A DNA stretch of 64,000 nucleotides, taken from Bordetella genomosp. 11. GTDB taxonomy: Bacteria; Pseudomonadota; Gammaproteobacteria; Burkholderiales; Burkholderiaceae_B. The notes beneath the pieces are model-generated. The model had not been told where the DNA came from. It ran no database searches and saw only the letters and a program-made list of their open reading frames with translations. Both the position numbers and the translations under genes were made by a program. Positions 17,112 to 25,968 of the stretch are shown piece by piece; the first letter of the stretch is position 1, and each line of letters begins with the position of its first letter. Where the stretch lies: positions 868,001-932,000 of the forward strand of contig NZ_NEVS01000001.1 in the NCBI RefSeq assembly GCF_002261215.1, given 5' to 3'.

Positions 17112-18059
17112 ATGGCTTCCTTGAACGCGATCGATCTCGAAGGCTTGCGCGGCTTCGTCGCGGTGGCCCGGCATGCCAGTTTCCAACTGGCAACCGGCGA
17201 GCTCAATATTTCGGCGCCAGCGCTGACGCGGCGCATTCAACGCCTGGAAACGGCCATCGGCGCGCCCCTGTTCGAACGGACGACGCGGCGCGTGCAATTG
17301 ACCCCCATCGGCGAACTGCTGCTGCCGCGCGCGCGCGGCATCCTGGATGACCTGGAGCAGGCGCTGTCGGCGATCGACGACAGGCTGGCCAGCCGCAGCG
17401 GCCAGCTCAGCCTGGCCTGCATTCCGACCGCCACCCGGCTTCTGCTGCCGCATATCCTGCGCTCTTTCCACGAGCAGCGGCCGCAAACCCGCATCCGTAT
17501 CGTCGAAGCCAACGTCGCCGGCGTGATGTCCGCCGTGCTGGACGGTTCCGTGGATTTCGGCGTGACGCTGCAAACGCGGACCGCCGAAGGGCTGGCCTTC
17601 GATGCCTTGCTGACCGAGCCCTTCCTGCTGGCGTGCCCCGCCGATCATCCCCTGGCCGAACGCGGCCCTGTCAGCTGGAACGACTTGAAGCCCTATCGTT
17701 TGATCGTGTCGGAGCCGGGCAGCGGCAACCGCGCGGTGCTGGAACAGGCCTTGCGCAAGTGGCGGTGGCAGCGCGACCACCTGGTGGAAATCGATCACCT
17801 GACCAGCGCGCTGGGCCTGGTCGAGGCCGGCCTGGGAATATCCGTGGTGCCGTTGTCTGCACTGCCGGATTCCCCCGATGCCAGACTGGCGATACGCGCC
17901 CTGACCGGCCCGGAAGTCAGGCGTACCCTGGGCTTGCTCCGGCGCCGCGCGATACCGCTGGGCCCGGTGGCGCAGCAGTTCAGGCGTACCGTGCGGCAAT
18001 TGGCGCCCGTGCTGGAGACCCAGACGCGGGAACGCGGCGCGCGATTCCTGACCGTCTAA
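17112..18059 (+). CDS. LysR-family transcriptional regulator
   Basis: This 315-residue protein has a winged helix-turn-helix at residues 6-65 (LEGLRGFVAVARHASFQLATGELNISAPALTRRIQRLE) and a co-inducer domain with LVEAGLGISVVPLSAL near 240-255. Start ATG 17112 is chosen to match family length; the frame extends upstream to 17010. It is divergent from the MmgE/PrpD gene with about 230 bases between, so it probably controls that gene, and it is followed 24 bases later by an MFS transporter. Confidence 0.9.
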   Translation: MASLNAIDLEGLRGFVAVARHASFQLATGELNISAPALTRRIQRLETAIGAPLFERTTRRVQLTPIGELLLPRARGILDDLEQALSAIDDRLASRSGQLSLACIPTATRLLLPHILRSFHEQRPQTRIRIVEANVAGVMSAVLDGSVDFGVTLQTRTAEGLAFDALLTEPFLLACPADHPLAERGPVSWNDLKPYRLIVSEPGSGNRAVLEQALRKWRWQRDHLVEIDHLTSALGLVEAGLGISVVPLSALPDSPDARLAIRALTGPEVRRTLGLLRRRAIPLGPVAQQFRRTVRQLAPVLETQTRERGARFLTV

Positions 18060-18083
18060 TGCATAACCGATGGTACCGACACG

Positions 18084-19280
18084 ATGTCCGACTCAGTAAA
18101 CGTCATACCTTCCAGTGGATCGGCCCCGTTGGAAGCCGCCCGCATGCGCGCCGCGACTCGTGCGGTGATGGCGCAGTTCTTCGTCAATGGCGCCGCCTTC
18201 GCCGCCTGGGGCGTGCAGATTCCGGATATCAAGTCGCGATTCGCGCTCTCGGATTTCGTGTTGTCGTTCGCCATGCTGGTCGTCGCGGGCGGCGCCATCA
18301 TCGCGATGGGGCCGATCGGCCGCTGGGCCACGCGCATCGGTAGCGCGCGGGCGCTGACGATCAGCGGCATCGTTTACGCGGTGACGACCGCCCTGGTGCC
18401 GTTGATGCCCGACTACGCCGCATTGCTGGGACTGTTGCTGGTGTTCGGGATGGCGATGGCCGGCTTCGACGTGACCATGAACGTGCAGGCGGCCGGCGTG
18501 GAAACGCGTGGCGGCCAACCCATCATGTCCACCCTGCACGGCATGTTCAGCGTCGGCGGCATGGTGGGCGCTGGCCTGGGTGGCCTGGCCGCGCTGGCGG
18601 CCTTGCCGCACTGGATGTATCCCTGCGGCATCGCCGTGATGGCGCTGGCGGCGATCGCCATCGGCACGCCGCGGCTGCTCGACGACGCGCCCACGCACGA
18701 GGACGCGGCGGCGGCGGGACGCCGCCGCGTTCCGGCAGCGCTATGGGTGCTGGGCTTTTTCGCCTTCCTGGGCTTGATCTGCGAAGGCGCGATGTACGAC
18801 TGGGCCAGCGTTTATCTGCGCGATGTCGCCCACGCCGCGCCGCAACTGGCCAGCTACGGCTATGCGGCGTTTTCCACGGGCATGGCCTGCGGACGCTTCG
18901 CCGCCGATCCGCTGCGGCGTCACATCGGCGATAGCCGCACGCTGGCAATCAGCGCGTGGATGGGCTTTGCCGGCATCGCGCTCGCCGTATGCCTGCCGCA
19001 ACCCGCCTGGACGTTGGCCGGCCTGCTGCTGATGGGCCTGGGCGTGGCGAACCTGATGCCGTTCTTCTTCCTGGCCGGCGCGCGGCTGCCCGGCCTGAGC
19101 CCGGCGCAAGGCGTCGCCGCGATCGCGCGATGGGCCTATACCGGCATGCTGCTGGGGCCGGCGATCATCGGCGGCATTACGCACCATTCCACCCTGCGCG
19201 TGGCGCTGGCGGTGGTCGCGGCCATCATGGGCCTGATCGCCGCCGTGGGTATCCGGCAGGTAAGTCGTATCGGGCGTTAG
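18084..19280 (+). CDS. MFS transporter, YbjJ-like
   Basis: This 398-residue protein has about 12 hydrophobic helices and resembles the YbjJ/fucose-permease-like branch of the major facilitator superfamily: FFVNGAAFAAWGVQIPDIKSRF at the start, MSTLHGMFSVGGMVGAGLGG near 155, GAMYDWASVYLRD near 235. The substrate is unknown. It starts 24 bases after the LysR gene, so the two may be cotranscribed. Its stop lies 5 bases from the stop of the convergent nucleotidyltransferase gene. Confidence 0.88.
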   Translation: MSDSVNVIPSSGSAPLEAARMRAATRAVMAQFFVNGAAFAAWGVQIPDIKSRFALSDFVLSFAMLVVAGGAIIAMGPIGRWATRIGSARALTISGIVYAVTTALVPLMPDYAALLGLLLVFGMAMAGFDVTMNVQAAGVETRGGQPIMSTLHGMFSVGGMVGAGLGGLAALAALPHWMYPCGIAVMALAAIAIGTPRLLDDAPTHEDAAAAGRRRVPAALWVLGFFAFLGLICEGAMYDWASVYLRDVAHAAPQLASYGYAAFSTGMACGRFAADPLRRHIGDSRTLAISAWMGFAGIALAVCLPQPAWTLAGLLLMGLGVANLMPFFFLAGARLPGLSPAQGVAAIARWAYTGMLLGPAIIGGITHHSTLRVALAVVAAIMGLIAAVGIRQVSRIGR

Positions 19281-19285
19281 GCCAG

Positions 19286-19867
19286 TCAATCGCGCAGGAC
19301 GCGAAGGGATGGCCATCGCTCAAGCCATTTCTTTTCCCGCAAGCGTATGTCGAATGCGGCCGCGCCGTCGCGTCGCGCCCAGGGTGTTGGCCTTACGATA
19401 CCTGCGAACAGCTCGCTCAAGCCGAACGGCGCCAGGAACTCGAACTCGTGGGATTGCGCATAGCGCACCGCAACCGCGGTCGCGGTCTCTGGCCAGAATT
19501 CCATCGCATGTGCGCAGGATAGATAGCGATCGTGGCCATTGCGTATGTGCATGCGTGCCTGGTTCTTCACGGACCATGCAATATCCGGATTCATGACGCG
19601 CAGCGCGTCTTGGATGCCCGAATCAAACTCCGCGGATGCCCGCTCCGGATCGAACCAGATGACATCGACATCGGCCGGGTAGTGGTGTGCCGTACGTTGC
19701 TCACGCTCGTTCCATATCGCGTTGCGGACGAATCCCGCACCAATCCAGCAGTCCGGAAGATTCAGCGCACGCACGCAAAGCAGCACCTCGCGCCGCCTCG
19801 GGTCATTCAGCAGAATGGTTTTCAGTCGATCGGCGTAGACGTCGTCGGAACGGCCTGTTGGCGTCAT
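19286..19867 (-). CDS. Nucleotidyltransferase family protein (DUF925 type)
   Basis: This 193-residue protein has the pattern of the COG3575/DUF925 group: CWIGAGFVRNAIWNE near 37-51, YPADVDVIWFDP with a D-x-D pair near 64-75, MNPDIAWSVKNQARMH near 93-108. Members are predicted nucleotidyltransferases of unknown target. Its start codon overlaps the stop of the GNAT gene by 4 bases, so the two minus-strand genes form a pair. Base composition is slightly less GC-rich than in the neighbours. Confidence 0.85.
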   Translation of the reverse strand: MTPTGRSDDVYADRLKTILLNDPRRREVLLCVRALNLPDCWIGAGFVRNAIWNEREQRTAHHYPADVDVIWFDPERASAEFDSGIQDALRVMNPDIAWSVKNQARMHIRNGHDRYLSCAHAMEFWPETATAVAVRYAQSHEFEFLAPFGLSELFAGIVRPTPWARRDGAAAFDIRLREKKWLERWPSLRVLRD

Positions 19868-20310
19868 GGCTGGTAGCGATAAACCCGCGTTTCGCGAATC
19901 GAGAAACCGGCTTTCTCGTACAGTTTGTGGGCTGCGATGCGTGTAGGGTTCGATGTGAGGTCCACCGTGCGCGCTTGCACCCGACCGGCATGGTCAAGCG
20001 CAGCCTGTACCAATGCGCGTCCGGCTCCCGTCCCACGCGTCATCTGGTCAACCACGACATCTTCGATCCATGCGCGCAGACCTGTGGGTATGCGCATGAG
20101 AACGAGGGTTAGGGTGCCGACGATTTGTCCGGATGAACCGCTTCTGGCAATGAAAACCGTATTCGAGGGAGACGAGACAATCCGATCCAGTGGCTCCAAG
20201 GTCAATGGCGGCGCCGATCGAGACAACTGAGGCAAAAGCCTGGCGAATGCTTCCACTATTTCAGGGGTGTCGTTGGAGACCACTTCCACCTTGGTGTTGA
20301 TTCCGTCCAT
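19864..20310 (-). CDS. GNAT family N-acetyltransferase
   Basis: This 148-residue protein has the GNAT core: VGTLTLVLMRIPTGLRAWIEDVVVD, then the acetyl-CoA loop RGTGAGRALVQAALDHA, and a C-terminal KLYEKAGF motif followed by RETRVYRYQP. It would transfer an acetyl group to an amine; the substrate is unknown. ATG 20310 gives normal length; the long upstream extension of the frame to 20964 is arginine/proline-rich shadow. It overlaps the nucleotidyltransferase start. Confidence 0.88.
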   Translation of the reverse strand: MDGINTKVEVVSNDTPEIVEAFARLLPQLSRSAPPLTLEPLDRIVSSPSNTVFIARSGSSGQIVGTLTLVLMRIPTGLRAWIEDVVVDQMTRGTGAGRALVQAALDHAGRVQARTVDLTSNPTRIAAHKLYEKAGFSIRETRVYRYQP

Positions 20311-20511
20311 GGGGCGCTCGTGGAGTAAACGGGACAAGTTCCTGTGAATAGTAGCCGTGCAACCCCTTATCGAACCGGGTCTCCCCCGCCCCATGCCGGC
20401 CGATCGGCCATTACGCACTTTTACAAATGCCGGCGACGGGATTTCCCGCTTCAGTCCGTTCAACGGGAAACAGGGCGATTTGCCCTGGACTCGAAGCTCT
20501 GGGAGCCCGAC

Positions 20512-20814
20512 ATGAAACCTGCAGTTCCCCTGAAGGCGCTTATCGCGACCGTGGCGTTCGCGGCAGCGGCGCCCGCGTTCGCCCAGCTGGTCATCGTGGA
20601 GCCCACGGCCCCGCCGCCGCCGCCACGGGTGGAAGTGGTCCCCGCGCCGCGCGCCGGCTATGTCTGGGACGGCGGGCATTGGCGCTGGGACCATGGGCGC
20701 TACGTGTGGATGGCCGGCCATTGGCGGCCCGTGCGCGTGGGACACCATTGGGTGCCCGGCCATTGGGCAGCGCGCGGGCCCAATTGGCATTGGATCCCCG
20801 GCCATTGGGCCTAG
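20512..20814 (+). CDS. YXWGXW-repeat secreted protein
   Basis: This 100-residue protein has a cleavable signal peptide (LIATVAFAAAAPAFA, cut after AFA), a proline run at 33-38 and then tandem tryptophan-rich units: YVWDGGHWRW, YVWMAGHWRP, HHWVPGHWA, WHWIPGHWA. This is the YXWGXW repeat family found in small periplasmic or surface proteins of proteobacteria, of unknown function. A tiny lipoprotein gene follows 69 bases later and an ECF-sigma operon after that. Confidence 0.85.
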   Translation: MKPAVPLKALIATVAFAAAAPAFAQLVIVEPTAPPPPPRVEVVPAPRAGYVWDGGHWRWDHGRYVWMAGHWRPVRVGHHWVPGHWAARGPNWHWIPGHWA

Positions 20815-20883
20815 GCCGCGCCGCATCGTCACTGCTTCAATCGCGCGATACCCGCGCCGGATTCCGAACCTGGAGATTCCAAA

Positions 20884-20988
20884 ATGATCAAAACCCTCGC
20901 TATCCTGCTGGTGGCCGCCGCCACGTTGAGCGGTTGCGTCGTGGTGCCGGCACGGCCGGTCCACGTCCGGCCGGTGTACGTTTATTGA
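20884..20988 (+). CDS. Tiny lipoprotein (34 residues)
   Basis: The open frame from ATG 20884 to TGA 20986-20988 encodes a hydrophobic signal (TLAILLVAAATLSG) with a lipobox LSGC at residues 15-18, then VVVPARPVHVRPVYVY, a valine/proline-rich tail with Tyr repeats. Acylation at Cys 18 would leave a mature peptide of about 17 residues. Such short lipoproteins often accompany YXWGXW proteins. Function is unknown. Confidence 0.65.
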   Translation: MIKTLAILLVAAATLSGCVVVPARPVHVRPVYVY

Positions 20989-21016
20989 CGACTCTTATCA
21001 CGGTACAAACCGCACT

Positions 21017-21583
21017 TTGAGCGAACGCGACCCCGATGCCGGCCTGGTTGCCCGGGTCGGCAGGCAAGACCCGTCGGCCGTGCGCGAGCTCGTCGCCCGC
21101 AAGCTGCCGCGCCTGCTGGCGCTCGCGACGCGCATGCTGGGCGACCGCATGGAAGCCGAGGACGTCGCGCAGGAAGCGTTCGTGCGGATATGGAAGCAGG
21201 CGCCGCGCTGGAAGGAAGGCGAGGCGCGATTCGACACCTGGCTGCATCGCGTGGCCATGAATCTTTGCTATGACCGGCTGCGCGCCCGCCGCGAGGAGCC
21301 GGTCGACGAATGGCCGGATCATCCCGACCCCGGGCCGGGGCCGGATGCGATGGTGGAGACCAGGACGCGCGATATGCAGGTCCAGGCCGCGCTGGCGGCG
21401 CTGGCCCCGCGGCAGCGCGAGGCGCTGGTCCTGACTTACTACCAGGAGCTGTCGAACATCGAGGCCGCCGCGGTGATGGACATCACCGTGGACGCGCTGG
21501 AAAGCCTGCTGGCGCGGGCACGGCGCGGCTTGCGGGAAAGACTGGCCGCTGGCGATATTGGGAAGACACGTCATGACACCTGA
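21017..21583 (+). CDS. ECF-family RNA polymerase sigma factor
   Basis: This 188-residue protein has sigma region 2 (LLALATRMLGDRMEAEDVAQEAFVRIWKQAPRW) and region 4 (LAALAPRQREALVLTYYQELSNIEAAAVMDITVDALESLLARARRGL). The only nearby start is TTG 21017, with no clear ribosome-binding site. The last 11 bases overlap the next gene, a small membrane protein that could be the anti-sigma factor. It heads a five-gene run ending in DUF1800 and DUF1501 genes. Confidence 0.9.
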   Translation: MSERDPDAGLVARVGRQDPSAVRELVARKLPRLLALATRMLGDRMEAEDVAQEAFVRIWKQAPRWKEGEARFDTWLHRVAMNLCYDRLRARREEPVDEWPDHPDPGPGPDAMVETRTRDMQVQAALAALAPRQREALVLTYYQELSNIEAAAVMDITVDALESLLARARRGLRERLAAGDIGKTRHDT

Positions 21584-21995
21584 AAGATTTCGCACCATCG
21601 TGGATGCCTATGGCGCCGACGTCCGCCGGTGGCCCGAGGCGGAGCGCGCGGCGGCGCAGGCATGGGCGTCGGCGCATCGGATCCAGGCCGATCGGATATT
21701 GGCGCAGGCAGCCCCGCTGGATGCGTGGCTGGACAGCCACGCCGTCGCGCCGCCCGCGCGGGCCATGTTCGACCGCATCGTGGCGGGTGCGCCGGCGCGC
21801 CATCCGTTCTGGCGGCGCAGCCGGGTCTGGTGGTCCAGCGCGGTGTTCGCCGGTGTCGGCGCCGCGGGCGCGTTCGCCGGCGCCTGCGCGGTGTCCTTGT
21901 CCATGATGGTCGCGGCGGCGCCGCCGCCGCACCATGACGCGCCCTGGCTGGAGACGGGTTTCGGCAGCCCGGTGGCCGATTGGAGCGAAGAATGA
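21573..21995 (+). CDS. Small membrane protein, candidate anti-sigma partner
   Basis: I do not recognise a named family. The 140-residue protein starts MTPERFRTIVDAYGADVRRWPEAER, has basic residues at 80-90 and one hydrophobic helix at about 90-118 (VFAGVGAAGAFAGACAVSLSMMVAAA), then a short acidic tail ending DWSEE. A cytoplasmic N-terminal part, one membrane helix and overlap with the sigma gene (11 bases) fit an anti-sigma role. That role is inferred from position only. The stop overlaps the next start by 4 bases. Confidence 0.75.
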   Translation: MTPERFRTIVDAYGADVRRWPEAERAAAQAWASAHRIQADRILAQAAPLDAWLDSHAVAPPARAMFDRIVAGAPARHPFWRRSRVWWSSAVFAGVGAAGAFAGACAVSLSMMVAAAPPPHHDAPWLETGFGSPVADWSEE

Positions 21996-22480
21996 ACGGG
22001 CGCGGCTGGAAGTTCTTCCTGGTCGGATCCCTGATCCTGAACGCTTTCCTGGTGGGCGGCATCGCGGGCGGTGCCTATCAGTGGTTCGCGACGCAGCGCG
22101 TGCAGGAAGCCGCGCCCGCGGCGCGGGTCGCGCTGCGTTTCGCGGCGGATCGGCTTTCCCCCGAACGCCAACGGCAGTTCCTGGATGCGATCAGGGAGGC
22201 GCGGCGGCAGGGCCGTGACTACGCGCGGGGCGGCCGCGAAGCCCGCCGCGAGGTGCTGGATCTGCTGGCCGCGCCGCAGCTCGATCGCGCGGCGCTGGAT
22301 GCGGCGTTGGCCAGGACGCGCGCAGCGGATGCGGCGCTGCGCACCCAGGTGGAGAACGCCGTGGCGGATTTCGCCGCGACCTTGTCCCCGGAAGAACGCC
22401 TGAAGTTCGTCGACGGTTTGCGGCAGCGGGGCCAGTGGCGCGAGCCCGCGGCGGCGCAGCGACGGCCGGTCAATCCGTAA
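21992..22480 (+). CDS. Periplasmic heavy-metal sensor-like protein (CnrX/Spy type)
   Basis: This 162-residue protein has an N-terminal membrane anchor (FFLVGSLILNAFLVGGIAGGAY) and a helical periplasmic part with two LS-P-E-x-R motifs: RLSPERQRQFLDAIREARR near 50-68 and TLSPEERLKFVDGL near 131-144. This is the metal-resistance/CnrX-CpxP-Spy layout. CnrX senses nickel and cobalt upstream of an ECF sigma factor; whether this one binds metal is not shown, as His and Met residues are few. It overlaps its upstream neighbour and is followed by DUF1800 14 bases later. Confidence 0.8.
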   Translation: MNGRGWKFFLVGSLILNAFLVGGIAGGAYQWFATQRVQEAAPAARVALRFAADRLSPERQRQFLDAIREARRQGRDYARGGREARREVLDLLAAPQLDRAALDAALARTRAADAALRTQVENAVADFAATLSPEERLKFVDGLRQRGQWREPAAAQRRPVNP

Positions 22481-22494
22481 TCGAGGACACCGCC

Positions 22495-23904
22495 ATGGCC
22501 GACCCCGCGCAATCCCAGGCAATGAAGCCGAACGCGGCGGCGATCGCCCTGAACCGCTTCGGCCTGGGCGCGCGCGCCGATGACGCGCCGCCGGCCGATC
22601 CCAAGGCGTGGCTGCTGGCCCAGTTCGACCGCTACGATGCGCGGCCCGCCGCCTGGGCGTCGCTGCCGGCGTCGGCCGTGCTGGCCGCCGACCTGGGCCG
22701 GCGGCGCATGGCGGTGGCGCAAGCGCCGTCCGGCGACAAACAGGCCGCGCGCCGGTCCCTGAACATGGATGTGCGCGACACCTACCAGGATGCGGTCGCC
22801 GCGCGCGTCGATAGCGCCCTGGCGACACCGACGCCGTTCATCGAACGCCTGGTGCATTTCTGGGCCAACCATTTCGCGGTCTCCACCGAGAAGCCGGCCG
22901 TGGCCGCGCTGGCGGGCTCCTTCGAGGCAGAGGCGATACGGCCGCATGTGCTGGGCCGCTTCCAGGACATGCTGGTGGCCGTCGAGCGGCATCCGGCCAT
23001 GCAGTTGTTCCTGGACCAGACGCGTTCGGTGGGTCCCGACAGCAAGGCCGCCGAACGCGCGGCGCGGCGCGACCCGGCGCGCCGGCGCGGTTTGAACGAG
23101 AACCTGGCCCGCGAGATCATGGAGCTGCACACGCTGGGCGCGCGCACCGGCTATACCCAGGCCGACGTGACCGAATTCGCCCGCGCGTTGACCGGCTGGA
23201 GCATCGCGGGCGTCCGCGAGCAGCGGACGGACGGCGCGGTGCCCGGCGCATTCGTGTTCCGCCCCGGGCTGCACGAGCCCGGCGTCCGCGTCGTCATGGG
23301 GCGCCGTTATCCACAGCAAGGCGAACAGCAGGCGCTGGCCGTCCTGCACGATCTTGCCGCTTCGCCCGCGACGGCGCGCCATATCGCTTTCAAGCTGGCC
23401 CGCCATTTCGTGGCCGACGATCCGCCGGCCGACGTAACGGACCGCCTGGCCGCCGCCTATCTGAGCGGCGGCGGCGACCTGGCCGCGGTCTACCGCGCCT
23501 TGATCGACGAGCCGCGGGCATGGTCGCCCGCCGCCGCCAAATTCAAGACGCCCTGGGAATGGATGATTTCTTGCATGCGGGGCCTGGGCTGGCAAAGCCC
23601 CGGCAAGCTGCGCCCCGCGCCGCTGCTCGCCCAGCTCGGCCAGCCCGTCTGGCGCCCCGGTTCGCCAGCGGGCTACGACGATATCGCGGCCAGCTGGGCC
23701 GCGCCCGATGCGCTGGTCCGCCGCGTCGACGTCGCGCAGCGCCTGGCGGCCCGCGTGGGCGGCCAGGTAGACCCGCGCGCGCTGGGGCGCACGCTGCTGG
23801 CCGGATCCATCAGTCCGGCCACCGCCGTGGCCGTGGGGCGCGCCGAAAGCGTCCAGACCGCGATCGCGCTGCTGCTCGTTTCGCCGGATTTCCAACGGAG
23901 ATGA
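22495..23904 (+). CDS. DUF1800 domain protein
   Basis: This 469-residue protein has the DUF1800 hallmarks: AAAIALNRFGLGARADD at the start, FIERLVHFWANHFAVST near 118-134, LNENLAREIMELHTLGA near 200-216, YTQADVTEFARALTGW near 219-234 and KLARHFVADDPP near 302-313. DUF1800 proteins occur beside DUF1501 proteins across proteobacteria and planctomycetes; the role is unknown, and many are thought to be exported. No strong signal peptide is visible from ATG 22495. The stop lies just before the start of the DUF1501 gene. Confidence 0.9.
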   Translation: MADPAQSQAMKPNAAAIALNRFGLGARADDAPPADPKAWLLAQFDRYDARPAAWASLPASAVLAADLGRRRMAVAQAPSGDKQAARRSLNMDVRDTYQDAVAARVDSALATPTPFIERLVHFWANHFAVSTEKPAVAALAGSFEAEAIRPHVLGRFQDMLVAVERHPAMQLFLDQTRSVGPDSKAAERAARRDPARRRGLNENLAREIMELHTLGARTGYTQADVTEFARALTGWSIAGVREQRTDGAVPGAFVFRPGLHEPGVRVVMGRRYPQQGEQQALAVLHDLAASPATARHIAFKLARHFVADDPPADVTDRLAAAYLSGGGDLAAVYRALIDEPRAWSPAAAKFKTPWEWMISCMRGLGWQSPGKLRPAPLLAQLGQPVWRPGSPAGYDDIAASWAAPDALVRRVDVAQRLAARVGGQVDPRALGRTLLAGSISPATAVAVGRAESVQTAIALLLVSPDFQRR

Positions 23905-23909
23905 AGACG

Positions 23910-25049
23910 ATGCTGACCCGCCGCCACTTTATCGGCCTGGGCGCCGCTACCCTGATTGCCTCGCCGCGTATTGTGTTCGCCAACGTCGCGACCGAACGCC
24001 GATTCGTCTTCGTCATCCAGCGCGGCGCGGCCGATGGCTTGAACATCGTCGTGCCGTACGCGGATCCCGCCTATGCTGGCCTACGGGGCGACCTGGCGAT
24101 CGATGCCGCGGCGGCGACGCGCCTGGACGGGATGTTCGCCCTGCATCCGGCGCTGGCGCAGACCGCGCGCATGTATGCGGCCGGGCAGGCCCTATTCGTT
24201 CACGCCGTGGCATCGCCCTATCGCGATCGTTCGCACTTCGATGGCCAGAACGTGCTGGAAACCGGCGGTACCGCGCCCTACCAGGTAAAGGACGGCTGGC
24301 TGAACCGCCTGGTGGCCATGCTGCCCGCCACCCGGGAGAAAGCCATCGCCTTCGCGACGACGATCCCCGCCGCCTTGCGCGGTGCCGTGCAGGCCACGTC
24401 TTATGCGCCCTCCGCATTGCCGCCGGCGCCGGACGATCTGCTGACGCGCGTGTCGGGCCTGTACGAACACGATGCGCAGCTGGGGCCGCTGTGGGCGCAA
24501 GCCATGCAGACGCGCGGGCTGGCCGGCGATGCGGGCGCGCGGCAGGATCCGGCCCATCTGGGCAAGCTTGCCGCGGAGTTCCTCGCGCGTCCCGACGGGC
24601 CCCGCATCGCGATGATCGAAACGGGCGGCTGGGACACCCATAGCGCGCAGGCGCCGCGCCTGGCCACCCAGTTGAAGGCGCTGGATACGCTGCTGGCGGC
24701 CTTGCGGGATGGCCTGGGCCCGCATTGGCGCGAGACCACGGTGCTGGTGGCGACGGAGTTCGGCCGCACGGCGGCCGCCAACGGCACCGGCGGCACCGAT
24801 CATGGGCAGGGGTCCGTCGCCATGCTGGCCGGCGGCGCGCTGGCGGGCGGCCGCGTGGTGGCGGACTGGCCGGGACTGGCGCCGGGCGATCTGTACGAAG
24901 GCCGCGATCTGAAACCGACGACGTCGCTGGATGCGCTGATTGCCGGCGTCGCGGCCGAAAGCCTCGCGCTGGATCCGCAGCGCGCGGCAAGCGCGCTGTT
25001 CGGACGGGCCGGCGCGCCGCGGCCTCTAACCGGCCTGGTCCGCGCCTGA
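23910..25049 (+). CDS. DUF1501 domain protein, Tat-type signal
   Basis: This 379-residue protein starts MLTRRHFIGLGAATLIASPR, a twin-arginine signal, and has the DUF1501 motifs FVIQRGAADGLNIVVPYADP near 30-50, SPYRDRSHFDGQNVLETG near 103-120, MIETGGWDTHSAQ near 235-247 and VLVATEFGRTAAANGTGGTDHGQG near 277-300. The fold belongs to the alkaline-phosphatase/sulfatase-like group and the Asp/His residues suit metal binding. I choose ATG 23910, where GGAG has 9 bases spacing, over ATG 23901. It faces the short-chain dehydrogenase gene with 3 bases between stops. Confidence 0.9.
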   Translation: MLTRRHFIGLGAATLIASPRIVFANVATERRFVFVIQRGAADGLNIVVPYADPAYAGLRGDLAIDAAAATRLDGMFALHPALAQTARMYAAGQALFVHAVASPYRDRSHFDGQNVLETGGTAPYQVKDGWLNRLVAMLPATREKAIAFATTIPAALRGAVQATSYAPSALPPAPDDLLTRVSGLYEHDAQLGPLWAQAMQTRGLAGDAGARQDPAHLGKLAAEFLARPDGPRIAMIETGGWDTHSAQAPRLATQLKALDTLLAALRDGLGPHWRETTVLVATEFGRTAAANGTGGTDHGQGSVAMLAGGALAGGRVVADWPGLAPGDLYEGRDLKPTTSLDALIAGVAAESLALDPQRAASALFGRAGAPRPLTGLVRA

Positions 25050-25052
25050 GCT

Positions 25053-25931
25053 TCAGCCCTGCCGGGCCTGGGCCTTCGCCAATTCGTGGCGGGGCTGTTC
25101 CCAGCCCGAGTCGGGCACGGCCTGCTCCGTCCGCGCCCGCACCTCGTCCAGCCGGGCGCCCAGCGTGCCGGCCGGATCTTCCTCATCGGCGATATGGATG
25201 CCCTGCGTCATGGTGATGTGCGCGCATTCGAAGCTGCCGCCGCCGGCCAGCAGGATCATGCGCGTGGGCGCGTCCTCGCCCACCAGCGCAATCAGGCCGG
25301 GGCTGACGCGTTCCGGCGTGAGGACCGCGGTCGCTTCGGGCGGCAGCAGGCCTTCGGTCATCGCGGTGATGGCGCTGGGCGCCAGGCAATTCACCCGCAC
25401 GTTGCGGCTGGCGCCTTCCAGCGCCAGGGTCTGCATCAGGCCGACCAACGCCATTTTCGCGGCCCCGTAGTTGGATTGCCCGAAGTTCCCGTACAGTCCG
25501 GAGGACGACGTGGTCATGACGATCCGCCCGTAGTTCTGTTCGCGCATGCCGGCCCAGACGGCCTTGGTGGCGTTCACGGCGCCCATGACGTGGACGTCCA
25601 GCACCAGGCGGAATTCGTCGAGCGACATTTTCGCGAACGTGCGGTCGCGCAGGATGCCCGCGTTGTTTACCAGGATGTCGATGCGTCCGAAGGCGGCGAC
25701 GGCAGCGGCGGCCATTGCCTCCATGTCCTCGTACCGGCTGACATCGCCGGCGTGGGCGATGGCCTGCCCGCCGCCGCGGCGGATCTCCTCGGCCACGGCG
25801 CCGGCGGATTCCCCCAGGTCGTTGACCACCACGCGGGCGCCGTGCCGCGCCAGCTCCAGGGCGTGCGCGCGTCCCAAACCGCCACCGGCACCGGTCACGA
25901 TGGCTACCCGTTGCTGCAATCCGTTCGACAT
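25053..25931 (-). CDS. Short-chain dehydrogenase/reductase, hydroxyacyl-CoA dehydrogenase-like
   Basis: This 292-residue protein has the NAD(P) site TGAGGGLGRAH at 13-23, NNAG at 89-92, catalytic Ser near 142-144 and YGAAK with Tyr 155 and Lys 159. The length and the C-terminal extension after residue 240 match the (3R)-hydroxyacyl-CoA dehydrogenase half of peroxisomal multifunctional enzyme-like proteins. It is last in an operon with a thiolase and a large acyl-CoA synthetase, so it probably oxidises a hydroxyacyl-CoA. The gap to the thiolase stop is 37 bases. Confidence 0.9.
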   Translation of the reverse strand: MSNGLQQRVAIVTGAGGGLGRAHALELARHGARVVVNDLGESAGAVAEEIRRGGGQAIAHAGDVSRYEDMEAMAAAAVAAFGRIDILVNNAGILRDRTFAKMSLDEFRLVLDVHVMGAVNATKAVWAGMREQNYGRIVMTTSSSGLYGNFGQSNYGAAKMALVGLMQTLALEGASRNVRVNCLAPSAITAMTEGLLPPEATAVLTPERVSPGLIALVGEDAPTRMILLAGGGSFECAHITMTQGIHIADEEDPAGTLGARLDEVRARTEQAVPDSGWEQPRHELAKAQARQG

Positions 25932-25968
25932 GCTTTTCCCTTGGTTCGTTATCGGCCGGCCGATTGGA

